A DNA stretch of 64,000 nt, from contig NZ_OY782759.1 of assembly GCF_963678195.1 (NCBI RefSeq), forward strand, positions 248,001 to 312,000. The letters run 5' to 3'. Positions 52,989-61,068 of this stretch are shown here, one piece after another. This DNA comes from an uncultured Hyphomonas sp. Its GTDB lineage: Bacteria > Pseudomonadota > Alphaproteobacteria > Caulobacterales > Hyphomonadaceae. Numbering within the stretch: position 1 is the stretch's first letter; each line of letters begins with the position of its first letter. The translations under genes and the position numbers were made by a program. The notes beneath the pieces are model-generated. The model made no database searches. It was not told where the DNA came from and saw nothing but the letters and a program-made list of their open reading frames with translations.

Positions 52989-54536
52989 TCAGGGCCGGTA
53001 TCCGACCTTGCGCTCGCCCGGTTCCAGAACGCGCCAGGCATGGTGGATGAAGTCCACCAGCAGGGGACGGGTGTCGCGCGGGTCGATGATTTCCTCTGCC
53101 AGGAAACTTTCCGCCGTGCGGAACGGGGAACGGATCGCCTCGAATTTCCGGTAGAGCTGTTCCTTCAGGGCGTCGGGGTCTTCGGCCTCGGCCAGTTCCT
53201 TGCGGAACGCCGCTTCGATACCGCCCGCCATGGGCAGGCTGCCCCAGTCACCGCTCGGCCAGCAATAGCGCCATTTCGTCTTTGATTGGTTCATCATCGC
53301 TGACCCGGCGAGACCATAGGCCTTTCGGATGACCACGGAGCAGACCGGCACATCCGCCTGATAGACGGCGGTCATCGCCCGCACGCCTGCGCGGGTGACG
53401 CCGGCTGTCTCGGCCTTCACGCCGACAGCGAAGCCCGGGCAATCGACAAAGTGGATGACCGGCAGGTGGAACATGGAACAGAGGTCCATGTGCCGTGTGA
53501 CCTTGTCGCAGACATCTGCCGTCCACGCCCCATCCAGGAAGAAGGGGTCGCCAGCCAGGATACCGACCGGATAGCCATCGATCCGGGCGAGGCCGGTGAC
53601 GATGCCGCGGCCCCATTCCCTGCCGATCTCGAAGAAGCTGCCATGGTCGACCGTGGCATCGATGATCTTGCGCGGCTTGTAGGGCGTCTTGCCGTCGGTT
53701 GGTACGATGGAGAGCAGGCTCTCTTCTTTCCGGTCCGGATGGTCTGCCGGGGCCACGCGTTCCGGCAGATCGTGTACGGATGGCGGCATGTAGGACAGGA
53801 AGCGGCGCGCTTCGATGAAGGCGTCGGCTTCGGTGTCGACCACATTATCCACGGTGCCGTTCTGCGCCTGGATCTTCCAGCCGCCGAGTTCTTCCTTGGT
53901 CACGTTCTCGCCCAGCGCAATCGCCACGGGCGGGCCGGCCACGAACACCTGGCTGAGTTCCTTCACCATCACCGAGAAATGGCTGGCCGCCACGCGGCCC
54001 GCGCCCATGCCGGCGCAGGGCCCGAGGGCCAGCGAGACGAACGGCACCTGCGTCATGCCGTGGACGATTTCGTTCCAGCCGGGCGTTTCGGGAATATAGG
54101 TGCGCGGGTCCTTCTCCAGCGACTTGACCGAGCCACCGCCACCCGTGCCGTCGATCATCTGCACCAGCGGCATGCGATACTCCGCCGCCATTTTGATCAT
54201 CTGGACCATCTTCTGCCAGATCGAGGCATCCGAGGCGCCGCCGCGCACAGTGAAGTCGTCGGCGAGGATGACCGTCGGGCGTCCATCCAGCGTCGCGCGC
54301 CCGGTGACAGAACTGGCTGGAAGGAAGCTCTCCATCTCGTCATCGGCCGTATAGGTCGCGCGCCCGGCAATCTTGCCGATCTCATGGAAGCTGCCCGGGT
54401 CTGCCAGAAAGGCGACGCGCTCGCGCACGGTCAGCTTGCCGCGGCCGCGCTGGCGCTCGACGGGTTCGTCGCCGCCCATTTTCTCGGCCAGCCTTTCGCG
54501 CCAGCGGAGCTCTTCAATCGATTTTTCCCAACTCAT
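52989..54536 (-). CDS. Acyl-CoA carboxylase carboxyltransferase (beta) subunit
   Basis: This 515-residue crotonase-superfamily enzyme resembles propionyl-CoA, methylcrotonyl-CoA or similar carboxylase beta subunits. It has RGKLTVRERVAFLADPGSF, VTGRATLDGRPTVILADDFT, QMIDGTGGGGSVKSLEKD, ALGPCAGMGAGRVAAS, and the second-half segments LARIDGYPVGILAGDPFF and HFVDCPGFAVGVKAETAGV. It needs a biotin-carrying alpha subunit, which is not in the window. The ATG at 54534-54536 is preferred. It is divergent from the SCP2 gene across a 190-bp region with a palindrome. Confidence 0.9.
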   Translation of the reverse strand: MSWEKSIEELRWRERLAEKMGGDEPVERQRGRGKLTVRERVAFLADPGSFHEIGKIAGRATYTADDEMESFLPASSVTGRATLDGRPTVILADDFTVRGGASDASIWQKMVQMIKMAAEYRMPLVQMIDGTGGGGSVKSLEKDPRTYIPETPGWNEIVHGMTQVPFVSLALGPCAGMGAGRVAASHFSVMVKELSQVFVAGPPVAIALGENVTKEELGGWKIQAQNGTVDNVVDTEADAFIEARRFLSYMPPSVHDLPERVAPADHPDRKEESLLSIVPTDGKTPYKPRKIIDATVDHGSFFEIGREWGRGIVTGLARIDGYPVGILAGDPFFLDGAWTADVCDKVTRHMDLCSMFHLPVIHFVDCPGFAVGVKAETAGVTRAGVRAMTAVYQADVPVCSVVIRKAYGLAGSAMMNQSKTKWRYCWPSGDWGSLPMAGGIEAAFRKELAEAEDPDALKEQLYRKFEAIRSPFRTAESFLAEEIIDPRDTRPLLVDFIHHAWRVLEPGERKVGYRP

Positions 54537-54641
54537 GGGCTGAGCTTCCACGCTTCCCCAGCGCTAGGTCAAGCAGATGTGAGACCGGCCCGGCAAGAAT
54601 TCGCGCATGCCCTGGCGCGCGAAACTGAAACTCCCCGTTTC

Positions 54642-54656
54642 GTGACGGTAAGTCAC
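54642..54656. promoter_or_regulatory. Palindrome between carboxyltransferase and SCP2 genes
   Basis: GTGAC-GGTAA-GTCAC is a perfect inverted repeat with a 5-base centre, in the divergent promoter region, 71 bases before the SCP2 start. It may be an operator for a dimeric regulator of both genes. No binding protein is identified. Confidence 0.5.
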
Positions 54657-54726
54657 ACAGCTTTTCCTTGATTTTCATACCGGGGGTCTGCTTTATCGCT
54701 TCAAATCCATTCCAAGGAGGAATCTC

Positions 54727-55029
54727 ATGGATCTCGCAGAACTCACAGCCAAGGCCAATGAAGCTGTTTCCGCTGGCGGCGACTTCAAGAAAAAGGTGAA
54801 GTTTGACTTCGGTGACGCCGGCAAACTCTTCATCGACGGCATGAACGGTGTGGCCAACAACTCCGACGACGCTGCGGATGCGACCATCAAGGTTGACTGG
54901 GAAGACTTCAAGAAGATCGCTTCCGGCGGTCTCGACGCGACGATGGCCTTCATGCAGGGCAAACTTAAGGTTGAGGGCGACATGTCGGTTGCCATGCAGC
55001 TTCAGAGCCTGATGAAGGCGCTTTCCTAA
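54727..55029 (+). CDS. SCP2 sterol-carrier-like protein
   Basis: This 100-residue protein has the SCP2 lipid-binding fold: DFKKKVKFDFGDAGKLFIDG, ATIKVDWEDFKKIASGGLDA and MAFMQGKLKVEGDMSVAMQL. It should bind acyl-CoA or other lipids. An AAGGAGG site precedes the ATG. It belongs to the acyl-CoA neighbourhood with the carboxyltransferase, hydrolase and synthetase genes and is followed by a terminator-like hairpin. Confidence 0.92.
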   Translation: MDLAELTAKANEAVSAGGDFKKKVKFDFGDAGKLFIDGMNGVANNSDDAADATIKVDWEDFKKIASGGLDATMAFMQGKLKVEGDMSVAMQLQSLMKALS

Positions 55030-55058
55030 GGAGAGCCGCCCTTCGGGTTTGACAGGTC

Positions 55059-55097
55059 AGGCCGCCCCGGGACACCCTGCGGGCGGCCTTATCTTTT
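55059..55097 (+). terminator. Terminator-like hairpin after SCP2 gene
   Basis: The 9-bp arms AGGCCGCCC and GGGCGGCCT surround a 13-base loop and are followed by TATCTTTT. It sits 30 bases past the SCP2 stop and just before the alpha/beta hydrolase start. Confidence 0.72.
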
Positions 55098-55110
55098 GGG
55101 ACACAGCTGC

Positions 55111-56061
55111 ATGGACACGACCCCTCTGCCGGATACCGACTTCGTTCTGGTGCCCGGCAATCAACCGCCGCAGGGCGCAGAGATCGTCTGGTTCAAGGGC
55201 ACAGGCGGACGGGCGCTCCGGGCCTGTGTCGCCCCGGCGCTGGCCCCGGACAAGCCGCGCGGCACGGCCATCGTCTGCCCGGGGCGGACGGAGTTCATCG
55301 AGAAATATTTCGAGGTCGGCCATGAGCTTCAGGCCATGGGCTTTGCCGTCGTCATCCTCGACTGGCCGGGGCAGGGCCTGTCGGACCGCCTGCTGGAAGA
55401 CTCGAAAAAGGGCCATATCGACCGGTTCGAAACCTTCATGGGCGCGCTCGCCAATGGCCTGGAAGCGCTGGATGACCGGCTGCCGCGCCCTTACGTGTCA
55501 CTCGCCCATTCGATGGGCGGGGCGATCGCGCTGGCGGCGATTGCCGACGAGCTGGTGAAAGTGGACGCCGCGGCCTTCAGCGCGCCGATGTGGGGGATCA
55601 AATCGAAATTCTTCGGCATGCGCTATCTCGTCTGGGCGATGCGGGCGACGGGCCGGTCCGGCGACTATGCCATCCAGCCCGGGCCGCCGGAGACCTTCGA
55701 GACCAATATCGTCACCCATGACAAGAAGCGCTGGCAAATGCAGCGCGCCCTGGTCGATGCCCGGCCGGAGCTGGACCTTGGCCCGGTGACCTGGGGCTGG
55801 CTCGGCGCCTCGCTCGACATTCTGGCGCGGTTCACCAAGGCGAAGACGCTGAAGACGGTGACCATCCCGGTTTTCGTCGCCTCGGCAGCAGAAGAACAAC
55901 TGGTCGACAATTCGACCCATACCGCGATCTGCAAACGCCTGCCGGATTGCGAACACGTCACGGTCGAGGGCGCCATGCACGAGATCCTGATGGAAACCGA
56001 CGACAAGCGCGCGGAGTTCTGGGAGGGCTTCCAACGCCTCCTGAAACGTGCGGATATATAA
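55111..56061 (+). CDS. Alpha/beta hydrolase (lysophospholipase-like)
   Basis: This 316-residue protein has the alpha/beta-hydrolase fold. The nucleophile elbow is SLAHSMGGAIALAA (Ser in HSMGG), IVCPGRTEFIEKYFEVGHE precedes it, and PVFVASAAEEQLVDN followed by EGAMHEILMETD supplies the Asp and His. It resembles monoacylglycerol lipase and lysophospholipase L2. The ATG at 55111 is preferred over an upstream TTG. The acyl-CoA synthetase gene follows 48 bases later, so it may release fatty acids for activation. Confidence 0.86.
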   Translation: MDTTPLPDTDFVLVPGNQPPQGAEIVWFKGTGGRALRACVAPALAPDKPRGTAIVCPGRTEFIEKYFEVGHELQAMGFAVVILDWPGQGLSDRLLEDSKKGHIDRFETFMGALANGLEALDDRLPRPYVSLAHSMGGAIALAAIADELVKVDAAAFSAPMWGIKSKFFGMRYLVWAMRATGRSGDYAIQPGPPETFETNIVTHDKKRWQMQRALVDARPELDLGPVTWGWLGASLDILARFTKAKTLKTVTIPVFVASAAEEQLVDNSTHTAICKRLPDCEHVTVEGAMHEILMETDDKRAEFWEGFQRLLKRADI

Positions 56062-56066
56062 AAAAG

Positions 56067-56090
56067 AAAATTCAGACAAAAAATTCAGAC
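56067..56090. repeat. Tandem 13-bp direct repeat
   Basis: AAAATTCAGAC occurs at 56067-56077 and 56080-56090, a 13-base period. It fills the gap between the hydrolase stop and the acyl-CoA synthetase ribosome site. It is AT-rich, unlike the surrounding DNA. Confidence 0.8.
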
Positions 56091-56109
56091 TGGGGTTAGG
56101 AGGAAATCC

Positions 56110-57579
56110 GTGGCGATCATCACGCTTTCGCGCATTCTGGCATTCTGGGCGGGCCAACAGCCGGACCGGGCGGCCATCGATCATGAAGGGGTCCAGATCA
56201 GCTGGGCCGAGTTGGACCGGCGGACCAACCGTCTTGCGCGGGCCTATGAAAAGCTGGGCGTGAAACAGGACGATTTCGTCACCATCGCGCTGCCCAACGG
56301 GATCGAATTCTTCGAAGCCTGCCTCGCGACCTGGAAGGCCGGCGCGACGCCGCAGCCGATCTCCGCGCGCCTGCCCAAGCATGAACGCGATCAGATCGTG
56401 GAGCTTGGCAAGCCGTCCCTCGTAATCGGCGTGCCGGAAGGGGAGTATGGCAACACGCCGTCCGTGCCGGAGAATTTCGTCCCGGATGAGAGCCTTCCGG
56501 ATACGGAATTGCCTGAGCGCATGGCCGCCTCCATCAAGGCGATGACCAGCGGCGGTTCCACCGGCCGGCCGAAACTGATCGTCTCCAAGATCCCCGCCGC
56601 GTGGGACCCGGAGCTGCCTTATCTCGAAATTCCGGTCCAGGGGGCCATGCTGATCCCGGGGCCGCTCTATCACAATGGCCCGTTCATGTGGGCGATGATC
56701 GCCCTGTTCAAGGGCTGCACCGTCGCCATTACGACGCGCTTCGATGCAGAGAAGACGCTGGAGACCATCGAGCGGCTGAAGATCGACGTCGTCTATACCG
56801 TGCCGACCATGATGCGCCGCATCTGGGCGCTGCCGGAAGAGGTGCGGAACAAGTACGACCTGTCCAGCCTGAAAGCGCTCTGGCACCTGGCGGCGCCATG
56901 CCCGGCCTGGCTGAAGGAATGTTTCATCGAATGGCTCGGCGGCGATGTCATCTGGGAACTCTATGCCGGTACCGAAGGGCAGGGCACGACGATCATTCAG
57001 GGAACGGAATGGCTGGAGCATCGCGGCTCTGTCGGCAAACCGGTCGAGGCCTGCGAGATGATCGTCGTCGACGAGAACGGCACCTGCCTGCCGCCCGGCG
57101 AAGTCGGCGAGATCTTCATGCGCCCGCTGGAAGGCGCCGGCACGACCTATCGCTATATCGGCGCGGAGGCCAAATCGCTTGAAGGCGGCTGGGAAAGCCT
57201 CGGCGACATGGGCTATCTGGATGAAGACGGGTATCTCTACCTGACCGACCGCCTGTCGGACATGATCCTGTCGGGCGGGGCGAACATCTATCCGGCCGAA
57301 GTGGAAGCGGCGATTGATGCCTATCCGGGCGTTCAGTCCTCTGCCGTGATCGGCCTGCCGGATGAAGACATGGGCGCCCGCCTGCATGCCGTGATCTGCC
57401 GCCCTGAAGGCGCTGTGGACGAGGCCGACATGCTGGCACATCTGTCAGACATGCTGGTGCGCTACAAGATTCCGAAGAGTTTCGAATATGTCAGCGAGGC
57501 CGTGCGCGACGATGCCGGCAAGGTGCGCCGCAAGACGCTCCGCGAAGAGCGGATCGCCGCGATGGCGCAAAACGCCTGA
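56110..57579 (+). CDS. Acyl-CoA synthetase (AMP-forming)
   Basis: This 489-residue ANL enzyme activates an acid to its CoA ester. It has the P-loop-like MTSGGSTGRPKLIVSK, LYAGTEGQGTTIIQGTEW, GDMGYLDEDGYLYLTDR and SDMILSGGANIYPAEVEAAI, ending with IPKSFEYVSEAVRDDAGKVR and the catalytic Lys region RRKTLRE. The start is GTG at 56110 with a GGAGGAA site. The acid is unknown; its neighbours suggest fatty or short-chain acids. Confidence 0.91.
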   Translation: MAIITLSRILAFWAGQQPDRAAIDHEGVQISWAELDRRTNRLARAYEKLGVKQDDFVTIALPNGIEFFEACLATWKAGATPQPISARLPKHERDQIVELGKPSLVIGVPEGEYGNTPSVPENFVPDESLPDTELPERMAASIKAMTSGGSTGRPKLIVSKIPAAWDPELPYLEIPVQGAMLIPGPLYHNGPFMWAMIALFKGCTVAITTRFDAEKTLETIERLKIDVVYTVPTMMRRIWALPEEVRNKYDLSSLKALWHLAAPCPAWLKECFIEWLGGDVIWELYAGTEGQGTTIIQGTEWLEHRGSVGKPVEACEMIVVDENGTCLPPGEVGEIFMRPLEGAGTTYRYIGAEAKSLEGGWESLGDMGYLDEDGYLYLTDRLSDMILSGGANIYPAEVEAAIDAYPGVQSSAVIGLPDEDMGARLHAVICRPEGAVDEADMLAHLSDMLVRYKIPKSFEYVSEAVRDDAGKVRRKTLREERIAAMAQNA

Positions 57580-57664
57580 AGCCATCCCCGGACTCCGGGC
57601 CGGTTCCGCTTGACTTACCCTAGGGCGGGACCGCTCCCTTCCTGAAAGTCAGGAGGAGACCCAA

Positions 57665-58669
57665 ATGAAAGTTGCTGCCGTCAAGAAGCCGGGCGGGCCC
57701 GGAAATCTCGTTATCGAAGAGCGCCCCGATCCCGTTGCGGGCCCGGGCGAAGTGTTGGTACGCGTGCGCGCGTCCAGCCTCAACTATCACGATTTTGTCG
57801 TCGTCATGGGCGGCATTCCGACGCCGGACGGACGTATCCCCATGTCCGACGGTGCCTGCGAAGTGGTCGCTGTAGGTGAGGGCGTCACCAAATGGAAAGT
57901 GGGTGACAAGGTCCTCTCATTGTTTTTCCCCGGCTGGCAGTCCGGCCAGATCGAGGCAGCAGGGTTCAACTCCGTCCCCGGAGACGGGGCCGACGGATTT
58001 GGCGCCGAACTTGTGGCCGCGCCGGAAACCGCCTTCACTCGCATGCCCGACGGCTGGACCTTCGAGGAAGCCGCAACCCTTCCGTGTGCGGCGCTCACCG
58101 CCTGGCGCGGCATGTTCGCCGAGGGCGGGCTCAAGGCAGGTGACTGGGTGCTGACCCAGGGCACCGGCGGCGTGTCGATCTTCGCGCTGCAACTGGCGAA
58201 GGCTGCCGGCTGCCGGGTGATCTCCACGTCGTCCTCGCCGGAGAAACTGGAAAAGCTGAAAGCGCTCGGGGCCGATCATGTGATCAATTACAAGGAAAAC
58301 CCGGAATGGGGCGCCGAAGCCTTCAAACTGGCCGGCGGACGCGGCGTGGATGAAGTCGTCGAAATCGGCGGGCCGGGCACCATGGCCCAGTCCATCGCGG
58401 CCTGCCGTCCGGGCGGGCACATTTCCCTGATCGGCGTGCTTACAGGCGTTTCGGGCGAAGTGCCGACAGCGGCGCTCTTCTCGCGCAATATTACCCTGTC
58501 GGGCATCACCGTCGGTTCGCGCCGCATGCAGGAAGACATGATCGACGCCCTCGAGGCGAACGGCATCAAGCCGGTGATCGACAGCACCTTCCCGCTGGAC
58601 AAGATCGCCGACGCCTTCGCCCACCAGGCCAGCCAGAAACATTTCGGCAAGATCGTCCTGACGGTCTGA
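57665..58669 (+). CDS. Medium-chain zinc-independent dehydrogenase/reductase (quinone reductase type)
   Basis: This 334-residue MDR protein has an N-terminal catalytic domain (RVRASSLNYHDFVVVMGG, MSDGACEVVAVGEGVTKWKV) and a Rossmann cofactor domain with TQGTGGVSIFALQLAKAAG, ending FAHQASQKHFGKIVL. Zinc ligands of true alcohol dehydrogenases are absent, so it groups with NADPH:quinone and crotonyl-CoA-type reductases. It follows the synthetase by 86 bases with an AGGAGG site. Substrate unknown. Confidence 0.87.
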   Translation: MKVAAVKKPGGPGNLVIEERPDPVAGPGEVLVRVRASSLNYHDFVVVMGGIPTPDGRIPMSDGACEVVAVGEGVTKWKVGDKVLSLFFPGWQSGQIEAAGFNSVPGDGADGFGAELVAAPETAFTRMPDGWTFEEAATLPCAALTAWRGMFAEGGLKAGDWVLTQGTGGVSIFALQLAKAAGCRVISTSSSPEKLEKLKALGADHVINYKENPEWGAEAFKLAGGRGVDEVVEIGGPGTMAQSIAACRPGGHISLIGVLTGVSGEVPTAALFSRNITLSGITVGSRRMQEDMIDALEANGIKPVIDSTFPLDKIADAFAHQASQKHFGKIVLTV

Positions 58670-58758
58670 TCCGTTATGGTCATTTATAGTCCAGCATAGT
58701 CATGAGACGTCATGCCGGAGCACGCCCTGGTCCGGTATGATCATGGGCTGACATGAAA

Positions 58759-58787
58759 AAACGCCCTCCCGGCAGGGGAGGGCGTTT
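58759..58787 (+). terminator. Intrinsic terminator between MDR and phaB genes
   Basis: Arms AAACGCCCTCCC and GGGAGGGCGTTT flank a 5-base loop with GTTTG following. It serves the converging MDR and phaB transcripts. Confidence 0.86.
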
Positions 58788-58810
58788 GTTTGTTCCGGAA
58801 TGAAACAGGC

Positions 58811-59536
58811 CTAGCCGGCGATATATTGCGCGCCGTTCACCGTCATGGTCGCGCCGGTGATGAACGCGCCATCGTCGCTGGCGAGATAGGCGCACATGGA
58901 GGCGATTTCTTCCGGCTTGCCGAGGCGGCCGACCGGGATGGTCGAGATGATGCTTTCGAGCACTTTCTCAGGCACAGCGCGCACCATCTCGGTGTCGATA
59001 TAGCCCGGGCAGACCGTGTTCACGGTGATACCCTTCTTGGCGCCTTCCTGAGCGAGCGCCTTGGTGAAGCCGATCAGGCCGGCCTTGGCGGCGGAATAGT
59101 TCGCCTGGCCGAACTGGCCTTTCTGGCCGTTGATGGAAGAGATGTTGATGACGCGGCCCCAGCTGCGCTCGCGCATGCCTTCCCAGACCTGTCGGGTGAC
59201 GTTGAAGGCGGAGGTCAGATCGATGTCGATCACCTGCTGCCATTGGTCTTTCGTCATTTTGTGGAAGGGCGCGTCGCGCGTCACACCGGCATTGTTGACG
59301 ACGATATCAATCGGGCCGAGATCTTTCTCGATGGCGGCAATGCCTTCACCGACCGCGTCATAATCAGCGACGTCGAACTTGTAGACATGGATGCCGAGCT
59401 CATGGGCGGTTGCCTTCGCGGCTTCCTCGTTGCCGGCATAGTTTGCCGCCACTTTGTAGCCGGCTTTCGCCATGGCTGCGCTGATGGCGTGGCCGATACC
59501 GCGTGTACCGCCTGTAACCAGAACTGTTTTGGACAT
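58811..59536 (-). CDS. phaB: Acetoacetyl-CoA reductase
   Basis: PhaB reduces acetoacetyl-CoA to (R)-3-hydroxybutyryl-CoA with NADPH for polyhydroxybutyrate. The 241-residue SDR has VLVTGGTRGIGHAISAAMAK, VNNAGVTRDAPFHKMTKDQW, the catalytic Ser in NISSINGQKGQFGQ, ANYSAAKAG (Tyr and Lys) and VCPGYIDTEMVRAVPE. The FGQ and Q-rich pattern are typical of PhaB. The ATG at 59534-59536 has a GGAGG site. It is divergent from phaR, with a shared promoter region. Confidence 0.93.
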   Translation of the reverse strand: MSKTVLVTGGTRGIGHAISAAMAKAGYKVAANYAGNEEAAKATAHELGIHVYKFDVADYDAVGEGIAAIEKDLGPIDIVVNNAGVTRDAPFHKMTKDQWQQVIDIDLTSAFNVTRQVWEGMRERSWGRVINISSINGQKGQFGQANYSAAKAGLIGFTKALAQEGAKKGITVNTVCPGYIDTEMVRAVPEKVLESIISTIPVGRLGKPEEIASMCAYLASDDGAFITGATMTVNGAQYIAG

Positions 59537-59683
59537 GGGTGCTCCTCCCTGGATTTTTTGCACTGCAGCATGCTTAGCGTTACTGTTGCAGAAACTTCAA
59601 TAGCGCATTGGTCGCATGCAGATTTTATGCGAGATTGTGCCGCATAGCACAAAAATTGCTTTTCCCATGGGGAAAGCTGAGGG
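59537..59683. promoter_or_regulatory. phaB-phaR divergent promoter region
   Basis: This 147-base region has several TGC/GCA-rich inverted pieces: CTGCAGCATGC near 59562, CTG-TT-GCAG near 59583 and GCATGCAG near 59612. They resemble the CTGC-N3/4-GCAG sites described for PhaR in alphaproteobacteria. PhaR autoregulation is expected from the family, but exact boxes are my inference. Confidence 0.5.
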
Positions 59684-60277
59684 ATGAAAATGGCCAAAGG
59701 GACGGGCTCTGCAGAGCCGATCATCATCAAGAAATACGCAAACCGGCGCCTCTACGACACGTCTACGTCGTCCTATGTGACGCTCGACCACCTGTCGGAA
59801 CTGGTCCGCGAGGGCCGGGATTTCGAGGTTCGCGATGCCAAGACGGGCGAGGATCTGACGCGTCAGGTTCTGACGCAGATTATCTTCGAACAGGAAACCA
59901 AGGGCGAGGGCGCCCTGCCGCTGAACTTCCTGCGCCAGCTGATCGGCTTCTATGGCGGCGGCGCGCAGACCTTCCTGCCGGCCTTCCTCGACATGTCGAT
60001 GAATTCCTTCGCCGAAGCCCAGAAGGAATGGCAGAAAGCCGCCAATCCGATGACCATGTTCGAGAAACAGGCCCGCCGGAACATGGCGATGTTCGAACAG
60101 GCCATGAAGATGTTCATGCCGACGCTGTATAATTCGGCGAAGCCTGAGAAGCCGGGATCGTCTCCGGCGTCTGCAGCCGGGTCGATGATGGAAATGCAGG
60201 CCGAGGCGCTGGCCAATATGCAGGCTCAGATGTCTGCCATTCAGGACCAGCTGGCAGAGCTTTACCGTAAGGACTGA
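59684..60277 (+). CDS. phaR: Polyhydroxyalkanoate synthesis repressor PhaR
   Basis: PhaR represses phasin and its own gene and releases when polymer granules bind it. The 197-residue protein has the PHB/PHA accumulation DNA-binding domain at the N-terminus (IIIKKYANRRLYDTSTSSYV, TLDHLSELVREGRDFEVRDA, LTRQVLTQIIFEQE), then a helical PHB_acc-type segment (LPLNFLRQLIGFYGGG, TFLPAFLDMSMNSF) and a Gln-rich end. The start is the ATG at 59684; another ATG two codons later is possible. A strong terminator follows. Confidence 0.95.
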   Translation: MKMAKGTGSAEPIIIKKYANRRLYDTSTSSYVTLDHLSELVREGRDFEVRDAKTGEDLTRQVLTQIIFEQETKGEGALPLNFLRQLIGFYGGGAQTFLPAFLDMSMNSFAEAQKEWQKAANPMTMFEKQARRNMAMFEQAMKMFMPTLYNSAKPEKPGSSPASAAGSMMEMQAEALANMQAQMSAIQDQLAELYRKD

Positions 60278-60302
60278 CGCCCGCGTGCAGTCAGGACCCA
60301 AA

Positions 60303-60330
60303 AAAGCCCGCTCGGCTGAGCGGGCTTTTC
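60303..60330 (+). terminator. Intrinsic terminator after phaR
   Basis: A 12-bp stem (AAAAGCCCGCTC and complement) with a GGCT loop and a T-run lies 25 bases after the phaR stop. The upstream A-run makes it bidirectional. Confidence 0.93.
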
Positions 60331-60352
60331 TGATTTTAGGGGCGGGTCCGGA

Positions 60353-60820
60353 TCAGCCGTGATCGACGCCGAAGTCACGCCGGGCAGACACGATCGTCAC
60401 CACAACGCCGGCCAGTACATCCAACAGTGTCATCGACATCAGGATGAAGAAGGTGGACGTGGCGAAGTTCGGTGCCAGCAGGAATTCGATCAGGCAGAGA
60501 ATGAACAGCATCATCGAAATGGCGTGGTTGATGATGGTCGAGGTGCCGGTGCTGGTCGATTTCAGGATTTCCAGGAACAGGAAAACGATCGACAGGAGCA
60601 GAATGGCATCGCCCTGGGTCAGGACCCATTTGACGCCTGAAATCATCGGCAGGGAGAAGAAGGTCTCGTTCAGCACGGCCTGAAGCGGGGCCGTATCGCT
60701 GGCGATCACCTGTCCCAGCTCATTGGTCGTGGTCGCCGGGCCGCCAGCCATGACGGCGAGGAGATTGTACAAGGCCACCGGAACGACCAGTAGCGGAAAG
60801 ATTCCGAAGATTGCACGCAT
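60353..60820 (-). CDS. Small membrane protein, function unknown
   Basis: This 155-residue protein has about four hydrophobic segments (FGIFPLLVVPVALYNLLAVM at the N-terminus, then ILLLSIVFLFLEIL, AISMMLFILCLIEFLL and FFILMSMTLLDVLAGVVVTI). No family is recognised. The ATG at 60818-60820 has an AAGGGG site; a longer frame starting at 60919 would add a basic leader and cannot be excluded. A perfect palindrome lies about 120 bases upstream. Confidence 0.7.
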   Translation of the reverse strand: MRAIFGIFPLLVVPVALYNLLAVMAGGPATTTNELGQVIASDTAPLQAVLNETFFSLPMISGVKWVLTQGDAILLLSIVFLFLEILKSTSTGTSTIINHAISMMLFILCLIEFLLAPNFATSTFFILMSMTLLDVLAGVVVTIVSARRDFGVDHG

Positions 60821-60942
60821 CAAATACCCCTTTTCGGTGCTGCTGCGGGACCCGGCATTCTGCCGTCTGTTTCTGGCGATAAAGCCGCCAGCAATGGCTG
60901 CCTGTGTGTCCTTTTTCATGTTCACTAACCCGTCGCTCAGCG

Positions 60943-60954
60943 CGTGTTAACACG
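60943..60954. promoter_or_regulatory. Perfect 12-bp palindrome
   Basis: CGTGTTAACACG is a perfect palindrome upstream of the minus-strand membrane-protein gene. It could be a dimeric-regulator site; nothing else marks it. Confidence 0.45.
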
Positions 60955-61018
60955 AGGTGTACCGGATAGTTTCCGCAGAGGCGAGGAAAAATCCCCCGCC
61001 GCCTTAACCAACACTATT

Positions 61019-61042
61019 CCCGCAAATCGGGCGATTTGCGGG
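61019..61042 (-). terminator. Hairpin after GT2 gene
   Basis: A perfect 10-bp stem (CCCGCAAATC and complement) with a GGGC loop lies 27 bases past the glycosyltransferase stop. It has no clear T-run. Confidence 0.5.
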
Positions 61043-61068
61043 CGATCTGTCCAGGAATCTGAAGCGGA

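Noticed and set aside
51473-53041. A 522-codon open frame on the minus strand
   Set aside because: It is antisense to the aminotransferase gene with its PLP motif. No recognisable domain or ribosome site.
55498-57441. A 647-codon open frame on the minus strand
   Set aside because: It runs opposite the alpha/beta hydrolase and acyl-CoA synthetase genes. Those show full catalytic motifs, while this frame is low-complexity and typical of antisense reading in GC-rich DNA.
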